NCBI GenBank assembly: GCA_905250075.1
Contig: CAJNOP010000095.1
Location: 248,001 to 312,000 of the forward strand
Reading direction: 5' to 3'
DNA: 64,000 bases
DNA from: Rotaria sp. Silwood1
Lineage: Eukaryota > Rotifera > Eurotatoria > Philodinida > Philodinidae
The notes under the pieces were generated by a model, which searched no databases, was not told the DNA's origin, and was given only the letters and a program-made list of their open reading frames with translations. Within the stretch, counting starts at the first letter, position 1; each line of letters opens with the position of its first letter. The translations under genes and the position numbers were made by a program. This document shows positions 26,485 through 38,400 of this stretch, in pieces.

Positions 26485-29400
26485 TTATTTGTCACCGTCG
26501 TCATTCTTGTGTGATTCCATTATTTCATTTGATGTTTCATCAACTGTTTGAGGATGTTCTTCATTGACTGTTGCACTAGCTTCATTACCATCACCGCCAC
26601 CACCTGTTGTCATTATTTCATGAACATTACTGTCAGGTTTTGGTTTAGATTTTTCTTTAGAATCAGGTTTTTTATTTTCACCCTTTGCAAACAAAACACA
26701 ATGAAAAAATAAATAAAATCTTCTTTTTTTTTCATATAAACTAAATGCATACTTTAGCTGTATTACCACCACCTGGTTTATGATGAGCATTATCCAATGA
26801 GCCTACTTTCGATTTTGCATTCCATTGTGGTTTTTGATTTTGAGCCTATGAAAATTCGAAAATTCTCATGTCATTATCAAGTCAAATACACAAAGGAATT
26901 CGATTGTTCTTATTTTTTTAACGAAATCTATATGAATTCTTTAGAGAATCTTTGATTAATTACCTTAGTAGTACCACTTGCTGGTTTGTGTGTTGTAGGT
27001 TGAGCGGAACTTGCTTTAGATGTTGCTGAATTCCATTGGGGTTTAGCACTAGCAACCTGAAATGAATGTGTATGTATATAGAATTTAATATTGATAATTA
27101 ATTTAGAGAAAAAGAGAAAGATATGAATTGGGAATATGTGTACGGCTCGTTAGAGAGGAGAAAAAGAATGAAAGTAAAACTATCACTAAAATAGAAAAAA
27201 AAAACATATCAATATGTTAGTAGAGTTAAAAAATCTACCAAACGTTCAGATGTTGATGATTGAATTGGTGGAAGAATCTAAATGAGAATGTAAATGAATG
27301 AAATAATTAAACTTAAGAGTTCCCTCGTTAAAAAAAACGGTCTTGGCTCCCGTGCATTCAAATAGTATGCAACTTTCAGCTCTGTACCATAATGTTTATA
27401 GACAATATTCAACAAACAAGGCTCAAAACTAGCTTATTTGTTTTCTGTGTCCCTCATTCTATATATTTTCTGTAAAGATCATGCCAGACTGTAACGCCTG
27501 GCAGAACTTTTTTAAAAAATTTGCACTTCCTACGGGAAAAAAATCTAACAAAAAAAAAGGGGCTCTATCGTTTCATATACTCTTTCAAACAATAAAACAA
27601 AAGGAATGGACTACAATGAAGTTTCTACGAGAATTCTGAGATATGGAATTTCAATTAGGGAATTTTGTTGAGATGAAAGTCTTAAATAAAAATATATACT
27701 TGATAATTAGATAAAATATAAGAATCATTTTGAATAGATGTTCTTCTTAATGGATGAAGTTGTTTCTAATAGATAAATTGACGGAATAGAATGAAAAAAA
27801 AAAAAGAATTTCAATTGAAAATACACGTGGTCGATATGACCAATTCCAACAATCAACGTGTGAAACAGGTTGGAACTTAAATAGAAAATATTTAAATTGA
27901 AAATTAAAGGAAAATAAATCAAAACTAGGAAGTCATACATGTATTCGATGTTTAATTTCTGGTTTTTGTTCATTATTTATTTCATTTATTGAACTAGAAC
28001 TATATGATGTTTCTTCACGAATTATTGATGGTTCTGATGTCTGAATAAATTAGAAAAGTTTTGCTATTCAGTTTTCTCAAATAAATCTATATAATATTTA
28101 CTTTGAGAAATTTTCGTGTTGAACGTTGATATGATTTAGTATTATCTTGCCAAGTATCAATTGTTGATTTTGGATCAATAAAAGATAAGTTCTAAATAAA
28201 GTACAAACTAAATTCAACTTGTATTATCATTAGTAGAGATCGTACATAAACACTATGAATCATGTTTATGATCGCAATATCAAAAAACATTTCTCACAGT
28301 AACTTAAGTTTGATTATGATAAACTTTTCATGAGTGATTAATTTTAGATTCAAATGATTTCTACCTGCCTTCTTATCCTAATTCACAGGCGTTTATCGTT
28401 AACGATACTTCTTTTATTGTTTCACATAATTCGAAAATTCGATGAATAGATTTTTAGTTTTCGGAAAACATTATTCGATTTTTTTTGTTTTATTCAATTT
28501 AAATATTTTCATTTTGCTCATTATCGGTGTGAGTACTTGTTTTATAACAGATCCTACTAGAACAATCAATAGAATTTTAATTACTAACAGTTATCGTGCT
28601 TACAATTGTGACCTCAATAAAAACAAAAAAGTACTTATGACAATCTCTAGTACTTAAAAGTCTTAATATAATTCTCTCGTAAACACTTGTTATAGAAATA
28701 TATTAATGTTTACGAAGATGTCATGCAATATGTTCTTGGTGCCTTGAAAACCCTCGAGAAATAAGACGTAAATTTCATGATTTTGTTGAAGAGTTTCTTA
28801 AACGATTTCATTGCTTATTAAATAGATGATATCTTGAAGAGTTTGCAATAGCTTTGAAGAACTCTTTGTAAAATTGAACAGATGATTACCTGTTGTTCAG
28901 TCGACAATGAACGTGATCTTGACGAATTAATCTTGAAGAAAAAAGGTCCTTTAAATTATAAATAAAAATAAAAATATTGTTATTCTTTACATGTTCATTC
29001 CAATTATCAATTGTTGATTTAACATGATCAAAATGAATCGTTGAAGGTTTTTCATTAATGTTAGTTGTTGATACATTTCGTTGTTTGATATCATCTGACC
29101 ATGTATCAATATGTGAATGTGAATCAACATGTATTGGTCGTGTATTTATTTGTTCATTTCGTTTAATAGGTTTTCTTGAAATATCATTCCAATTATCTAT
29201 TTTTGATTTTCCAATAATATTTGTTCGTTGATGTAAATCAATATCTTTCACCTTCGTTTTTAATGGTTTCTTAAAAAGAAAAATTTTTATGTTAAAGAAA
29301 AAGAAATCAAAAGGATTTAATTTACATTTAAACTCCAAGTTTGAATAGTCGATTTTGGATCAATAAATATAGTTTGTTGTTGTTGTCCTAAATTCTCAAT

Positions 29401-32400
29401 TGGACTTAATGATCGATGTTGTTTTATGGTTTGATGATTATTCCATGGATGAATTGTTGATTTAGCTTCAATATGAATTCGATGAGATTCTTGAAAGAGA
29501 TTTTCTTTTTCATGTTGATTTTCAGGTAATAATTCTTGAGATTGAAATGTATCTATTTTTGAATGAGCTTCAACATGAATTGGTTGATGTAGAATCTATA
29601 AATAAAGATTAAGGAAAATTTTTTATTTTATCAAAATTCATTTACTTCAATTGTATTTTTTGATCTCTCATATTGATCATTCCAAGTATTTATTGTTGGT
29701 TTTATATGTGATAGATCAATTGATCTATTTAATAATGATTTTGATTGATGTAGAGAAGTATTCTAAAACAAATAAAACATAAATTAAATAAAAAAAAAAA
29801 AACAACGGTTATATAACATACTATTGTTGATGGTTCAAGCCATGTATCAATTTTTGATCGAGTATCAACATGAATAAATTGTTTTCTTTCTTGAGATATT
29901 TTATTTCGTTGTAGAATTCTATTATTATTCCATGTATCAACTTTTGTATGTGCTTGAACATGTATTGGTTTATGAGTAAGCTTTAAAAAACAAAAGAAAA
30001 TCATTTTAGATATATATGTATATAATAGATATACTTTGAATGTTGCTGATGAAACAGATTCTTTGCTTGGAATTGATTGCCAAGTATCAAGATGTGAATG
30101 AGAGAAGACATGTAATGGTTGATGTCTTTTCTAAAATACAATTTATGAATAAAAAAAATTGTTTTTCATTTTTGAATAAGAATATTACAATAGGAGCACT
30201 CGATTGACGTATAGATTCTTTTATTTGTTGCCAAGAATCGATTTGAGATCGGGCAGCTATATTTATCGGATGATTGAATGGCTTTTTCTATCAGATGTAA
30301 AGGACATTCATTTAAAAAAAAATAACATTTTCTTTGTACTCACTTTTTTAACAATTCGTCCTTGTCGTACAGTTGACCAAGTATCAATTTTACTTTGTCC
30401 ATTTATATAGATAGGATTATTAATCTAAACAAAAATTATTTAGTTCAAAACAATGAAAATTATTTGAAACCAACCATTCGATGAACATGATTAGTTTCCG
30501 ATCGATTTGTTGATGACCATGTATCAATTTTTGATCGAGCTTGAACATGTATTGGTTGATGAATAGGTTTCGAAATTGATGAAATATGTTTTTCTGTTTC
30601 ATTACGCCATGTATCAATACGAGAATGTGCATCAACTTGAATTGGATAATTAATTAATGTCTTCAGAGGAGAAACAGATAAGTTTCTTTAATGAAAAAAA
30701 GACACAAATATTTGTTAAACAATACTTTTGAATTTCTATTAATCTGTTTTGTTGTTTGTTGCCAAGTATCAATCTGAGGACGACTATTGATATATAATGG
30801 TTTATGCATAATCTATTTGAAAAATAAATATTGAACATCAAGAAAAATAAATAATTTACCTTGGCTATACTTTGTCGAGTTTTATTACTTGTTGATAACC
30901 ATGTATCAACTCGTGATTGTGGTTTAATATAAAATTGTTCATGAATAATTGGAGCACTTTTTGATCGTTGAGATATATTTATACTTGTTTGCCAATTATC
31001 AATTATTGAATGAGCATGAATATGAAGTGGTTGATGAAACAGCTTCGAGTGATTATCAGATATTAATTTAGAAGCATTCCAACTATCAAGACGACTTCGA
31101 CCCAGAATATGAAATGATTTATTAACCTAAAAAATAAACAGTGAATTTAAGATTAACATTTATGAACGATGTTACACAATTCATACAGGTGATAAACTAC
31201 GACGTCGTTTTTGATACAACGATTTATTTTGCCATGTATCTAAATGACTTTTGCCTTGTACTTGAATAGGATGGTGAATCAAATGATTTCTTATGGAGTG
31301 AGACCGATTTTCTAATGTTTGCCAATTATCTATTCGACTTTGTCCAATAATATGAATAGGTTTATGAATCTAAACAAAATAAAGTACTCTAAACTTCTTT
31401 TTTTGGAAAAAAAAAGAAATGTTATACCTCTGTAGCACTATGAGCTCGACGACGATATGTTGATGTTTGCCAGCTATCAATTTTACTTTTAGCTTGCACT
31501 TGAATCGGGCGATGTAATAGACCAGTCTTTGTAGTTTGCGGTTCTCTTTTGGAAGTTTGCCAAGTATCAACTCGACTCTGTCCAATAATATGAATCGGCT
31601 TATGAGTCTAAAAATATTAAGAAAAATATCGAAATCTCTTTTTTTTTGACAAACAAAAGTTGTTTACCTCCGTAACACTACGAGATCGACGAGGGTGTGT
31701 TGATGTTTGCCAGCTATCAATTCGACTTTTAGCTTGAACTTGAATCGGACGATGAATAAATAGATTTTTACTAGAGTGTAAAACTGTATCAGATGTACGC
31801 CATGTAGCTACACGACTCTGTCCAATAATATGAGCAGGTTTATCAATCTATAAACAATATAAACTAATATACGTATATAAGAAAATTTAAGATGTATACC
31901 TCAGTGGCACTATGAGATCGTCGACGTGATGTGTTTCCTTGCCACGTATCTATTCGACTTTTAGCTTCTACTTGAATAGGACGATGCACCAACTGATGTT
32001 TAGAAGAACGTGGTATTTTTTCGGTTGTTTGCCAAGTATCAATTCGACTTTGACCGACAACATGAATGGGTTTATGAATCTATACACAATACAAATCAAT
32101 TATGGTTTTTAAAAGAACAAAGTTTTTACTTCAGTAGCACTATGAGCTCGTCGACGTGATGATTGAGTTTGCCATGTGTCTATTCGACTTTTAGCTTGAA
32201 CTTGAATCGGACGATGAATAAATAGATTTTTACTAGGGTTCGAAATTTTATTAGATGTACGCCAAGTATCCACACGACTCTGTCCAATAATATGAACTGG
32301 TTTATGAATCTATAAACAATATAAAGCCATTATATTCATACAAAATATTAAAGATTTATACTTCAGTAGGCTCATGGAAATGTCGACGTGCTATGTTTAC

Positions 32401-35400
32401 TTGCCATGTATCGATTCGACTTTTGGCTTCAACTTGAATTGGACGATGAATTAATTGATGTTTAGAAGAACCTGCTATTTTTTCAGACGTTTGCCAAGTA
32501 TCAACTCGACTTTGTCCAATAATATGAATAGGCCTATGGATCTAAATTCATAAAATAAAGAAATTTTTCTATAATGAAAAAAAAGAAATATTTAAGAAGA
32601 CATACTTCTGTTGCACTGTGAGTTCGTCGGTGTAAAGATGGTGTTTGCCATGTGTCTATTCGGCTTTTAGCTTCAACTTGAATCGGACGATGAATAAATA
32701 GATTTTTACTAGGATGCGAAATTCTATCAGATGTACGCCAAGTATCTACACGGCTTTGTCCAACAACATGAAGAGGTTTATGGATCTATAAATAGTGGAC
32801 ACCAATTATATTTATACAAGAAAGTATAGATGTATACTTCAGTAGCACTATGAGCTCGTCGCCGTGATGTATTTCGTTGCCATGTATCGATTCGGCTTTT
32901 AGCTTCTACTTGAATTGGACGATGAACTAACTGATGTTTAGAAGAATGTGTTATTTTTTCGGCTGTTTGCCAATTATCAATTCGACTTTGACCGATAATA
33001 TAAATAGGTTTATCAATCTATAAACAATAGATATTAATTATATTTACGTAAGACAAGAAAGATTTATACTTCAGTAGCACTATGAGCTCGTCGTCGTGAT
33101 GTTGTTGTTTGCCATGTATCAATTCGACTTTTAGCTTCTACTTGAATTGGACGATGAATCAAACGACTTTTAGTTGTTGGAAGTTTTCTTGCTGATGTAT
33201 GCCAAGTATCTATTCGGCTTTGACCGATGATATGAACGGGTTTATGAATCTGAAAAATATGTTATTTAACTGATTTATTACAATAAAGATTGTTTATACT
33301 TCAGTAGCACTATGAGCTCGTCGTCGTAATGCGGTTGTTTGCCAAGTATCAATTCGACTTTTCCCTTGAATTTGAATTGGATGATGAAAAATCTGAAATT
33401 ATGAAAAAAAAAGAGAAAGTTTTCTTTTTTCTTGTTTTATTTTATTTTGATAAACAAACTTTTTCAAAATTCGACTTTCTTTGTAATGGTTGTTTTTGCC
33501 AAGTATCAATTCGACTTCGAGCAATGATATTTATCGGTTTATGAGTCTAAATAAAATTCAACAAATGAAGTTTTCTTCTCCAATTTTTTGTAAACTTTAT
33601 TATTACTTCAGGTATATATTGTCGTCTTATTGGATGAGATGAACTTCGAAGCCAGGTATCAACTTTACTTTTTGCAATAATTTGTATAGGTTTATGAAAA
33701 ATCTTAATAAATAAATTTGTTAGTTTTCGAAAACAAAAATATATTCATGTAATACTTTAGGAATATCCGATCGAATATTCGGTTGATGTTTTTGCCATGT
33801 ATCAACTCGACTTTTACCTTCAATTTGTATTGGTCGGTGAAGAACCTATATGTATATGTATATATATATGAAAGTTTACTTAAAACTTGTGAAGAATGTT
33901 GTGGGTTATTGAGATAAGGAAAAGTTTCAAAGGCTTTGAGACAAAAGCATCCCGGTTCTAAGAGTAATGGTCGTTTTACTAAAAGTTAGGCATACCGGAA
34001 AAATAAAAATGAAGAGTTTCAATCAGAAATTTTACCTATAGATAGATTTCATAGTTCTGAAAGTTTCAACGAAAATGAATATATCTTTCGCAAGATAATT
34101 AATTTCAAAGTTAAGTTTGAAACTTTCAGAACTATAAAATTTATCTATGGATTTAATTTCAGATCAAAACTCTCTATTTTAGTTTTTTCTGCATGTTTGT
34201 CTCATAGTAAAACGATCATAACTCTTCACCAATATGATATAGGTGCGAAATTTTTCAGGCTTTTCCATAGCTTAATATACGCAGTGTTCTTTGGCCTTTC
34301 GTACACATTGACTAGTCCCAAGAGCAGGTGTATGTCATAACTTAATATCTCGAGAGTTGTTTACGTAAATCAAAAAAACAACAAAATCATAGCTACTTTT
34401 TGTAATTGTGATCTATCTTCAAATTGTTGTTTTCTCCATGTATCAATACGACTTCGTGCATGAATAACAAGAGGTTTATGAATCTAATGAGAAACAATTA
34501 TGAATAATTTTTTTTTTTGTTTTTACAATATTTACTATTCGTTTAATTTGAGTTTGATGAATAGGATCTTGACGAAGCCAAGTATCAACTTGACTTTTTC
34601 CTTGTACTTGTATTGGTTTATGAATAATCTTTAAAGAAAAGAAATAAAACTAAATATTTTGTTTTTCTTATTCTTTTCCTACTCGTTGAAAATGAGATGT
34701 TGGATGTATTGAATGTTTTCTCCATGTATCAATTCGACTATGTCCAATAATATGTAATGGTTTATGAGTAATCTAAGATAGATAAATCAATTTTATATAT
34801 TCATATTACCAAAAGGAATATTTTAGTTTTACTTCATAAGCACTATGAGCTTTACGAATAGGTGGTTGTAACCAAGTATCAACTTTACTTTTACCAATAA
34901 CTTGTATTGGTCGATGAATAATCTTATGAAAAAGAAAAAATTTTTTCTTTTCTAGGAAATTTTATTTCAATAATTTCATACTCGAGCACTTGTACTTCTT
35001 GATCGACGTGTTAATTTTAACCAAGTATCAATACGTGTTTTACCATGAATTTCTATTGGTTTATGATGTATTTTTATTTTAGATTTAGGTTGAGTATGAG
35101 GTTTTCTTAACCATGTATCAATTTTAGGTTTAGCTACAACACGTGGTGTACGACTTGGAATAGTTTGTGATGTTATTGTTGTTGATAAATCCTCATTCCA
35201 AGTATCATATGGTTTTGGATGATAGAAAGTTTTAAAAGTTTTTAAATATTGTCGTTTTATTGGTCGTCGACGATAATTTCTATTCCAACAATCAATACGT
35301 GCAACAGCATAATGAATTTTTTTCCAAGCGATTTTTTTTCTCAAGATTTTTCGACGTCTTATAGGAATATCTATTGTTAGATTACGCCATAAAATTGATG

Positions 35401-38400
35401 GTGGTTCGTGAGATATAGCACGAAATTGTTTTTTTGTAACTTTTTCGATTGGTAATTGAACACTTTTTGGACGAATACGTCGATCAAATGAATTGACTGT
35501 AAAATATTCAATTGTATCATCAACATATTCACAAACAGCATGAAGTGCTTGATTAAAAAGTAAATATTCCATTGATGTTTCTGATGCCTAAAATAAGAAA
35601 AATTTTAGAAAACAAAAAAAAAAAAAATTTTTTTGAAGTAAAAGTTTTATACATTATGCAATGATAATTGTGTTGGATCATAAGGTAATGCTTGTTCCAT
35701 AGGTTGAGATTCTTCAAATTGTTTTGATGAATATGTTGCATATTGACCAGTAAAATCAAGATCATATGTATTTGAACGAAGCTATAAACGAAATGAATTT
35801 TGTAAAACAGAAGAAAAAAAATGATTCTTTTATATGTACTTGTGTAAAAGATAATTTTGTTGATTGATAATCTAATGTTTGTTCAGGTTGATTATATTCA
35901 TTAAATTGATTTGTTTCATATGTAGCATATTGTTCTTCAAACTTATCATTATAGAAATCTGCTTGAAGCTAAATATAAAATAAATAAATAAATATAATTG
36001 ATTTTGATTTAAAATCTACTTGTTGAAGAGAATATTTAGTTGGATCACGGTCTAATAGTTGTTCAGCTTCAGTAAATTCATTTAATTGATTCGATACATA
36101 TTCTGCATATTGTTTATCAAAATCAAGATTATAAACATCAGATTCAAGCTAAAATTTAAAAAAAAAACATAATATATAGAAATGTAGAAGAGCAAAATTT
36201 GAAGATCTGCCCGGGGGGTGAAACTACGAGATAAAAAATTATCCTAACTGGAACTAAAGATAATAATTGCCTTTCAAGCGAGTTGTCTTCTAAATCATAT
36301 CAATCAGAATATCATTCAAGCGAGATGACCTTACTAAAGTGCTAGTTATCGATTACATAAATCAATTCTAGAATAATTTTCTCTAGGCCAGATCTACCGA
36401 AGTCAAGGTCGGGACCGAAAAACTTTTGATCTTCTAGATGTTTAATAATAAATATTTTCTTTACTTGTTTAAGTGATAAATTTGTTGAATCATAATTTAA
36501 TGTTTGTTCAGGTTGATGATATTCATCATATTGATTTGTTTCATAGAGTGCATATTGTTTTTCAAAATCAAATTTATGTGTTTCAGGTTGAAGCTAAAAT
36601 ATAAGTAATAAAATTTTAAAAAGTCAATATTTTATTTTAAATAGATATACTTGTTTAAGAGAATATTTTGTTGAATGACGATCTAATGTTTGCTCTGTTT
36701 GATGATATTCATCAAATTGTGTTGATAAATATTCAGCATATTGTTTTTCAAAATCAAGTTTATATATATCAGGTTGAAGCTAAAATATAAGAGATAAAAA
36801 TTTATAAATCAAAGTTTGTTTTTTTGGGAAATACATACTTGTTTAAGTGAATATTTCGTTGCATGACGATCTAATGTTTGTTCTAGTTGATGATGTTCAT
36901 CAAATTGTGTTGACAAATATTCTGCATATTGTTTTTCAAAATCAAAATCATTAATTCTTGGACTAAGCTATAAAAAAAAACACAATAAAAGAATTATTAA
37001 TCTAGTGTAAAAGTCATAGGATAAAATATTCACTCATCAACTGATTAGAGTTAGAACCAATTAGTTAGATTTTCTTCGCTATTTTCGAATATGTATTCAG
37101 ATTTTTCACAATTCGAAACAACGGTTTTGACAGAGTCCTTAGTTTATTTTTTTTTACACCAGCTTCAACTTCTGAGACATCTATTTCCCGTAAAGAGCTA
37201 GTTTGGCTAATTGCTTCTGGTTTTAACGAGTTAATGTATGAATACTTTATGTCATAGGTTAAATAAAAAAAAATTATAATAATGATTTACTTGTTTAAGA
37301 GATAATTTTGTTGATTCATAATCTAATGTTTGTTCGAATGGCTGAAATTCCTCAAATTGTTTTGAAATATATTCAGCATATTGTTTTTCATAATCAAAAT
37401 CATATATACTTGAACGAAGCTTTTTAGATACGAAAAAAAAAAAAGATTATTTTAAATAAAGTACAAAATAATGAAAAATAAAATTTACTTGTTGATAAGG
37501 TAAACTTTCTTGATCAAAATCAGATGTTTGTTCTATACGATTATTTTCATTGATTTGCTTTGGTATGAAAGTTGCATATTGTTTTTCATAATCAAGATCA
37601 TATGTACTTGCATCAACCTTACGTAAAACATTAAGTTTATAAATTTTATTCTAATAAGAAAGTATTATTTCGTTTGTTTTTCTTTTTACTGTTTCTATAG
37701 GATAAATTTCTGGTGATTTGGTTGAAGTTCGATCGAATCCAAGTTCAGTTAAATATTGTTCTTGAGCTAAATAATATTGAACTGGTATTGGTAAAGGAGT
37801 CGGTGGTACCTAGAAAATAAATATAGTTTAATTTTAATTGTATACAATTATTGTAGCAATTTCGCTAATCTATTATCAAGATTAACCTTGATTACAAATA
37901 GACAATATTTGAATAATTTATACGATGAAAAGATTTGTCATTGGATTAGAGAGAAAAAGAACTTAATCGATGTATATCGAATTTTGTATTCTTATAGAAA
38001 TGACTAATTGAATACTTACTGGAATAGGTTCTTCAACTTGTTCTATAATAATTTGTGGAGGTGGCAGTGGTGGAGGTGAAGGAGGTTTCTAAATGATTAA
38101 ATATTTAATTAGATTTTATGAACAATAGGTTGTTGAATAATTACTGGAGGACGATTAATACGTTGTTTATAAAGAGTAGGAAATTTGATTACCTAAATAT
38201 CGTAAAGATTTTGTATTAGATTATAATCAGATTTTTTTTTTCTTCTTCAACTAACTTTAGGTGATGGTGGTTCAATAATCTCATCTATAATTTGAACTTG
38301 TGGTACAGGTTCTTCAATAATCTAAACGAAATATAAAATAATAATTCAAACATATTAAGATTTGTACTGTAATTGGTTCAGGTGGCGGAGTCGGCGGTGG

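Larger units (their letters stand above)
28130..35580 (-). repeat. Array of about 50 degenerate tau-like repeats in phase-0 exons
   Basis: On the minus strand a core (S/K)(R/K)(I/V)DTWQ recurs about every 30 residues. I counted roughly 50 cores by eye, including decayed ones such as STIHPW and VATW. The common exon holds two units, for example IHKPIHIIGQSRIDNWQ then IHHPIQVQGKSHLDTWQ, and is 60-61 codons. Units carry many Arg, Lys, Ser and His and lack the KPGGG segment. Exons that I translated begin and end between codons, so inclusion or skipping would keep frame. Introns are mostly 45-70 bases, with one of about 0.55 kb holding an inverted repeat. Confidence 0.82.

Noticed and set aside
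28130..35580. Regularly spaced repeats on the + strand that superficially suggest a CRISPR-like or satellite array
   Set aside because: The repeats are coding on the minus strand, keep frame, sit in exons with proper GT..AG introns and vary mainly at silent or conservative positions.
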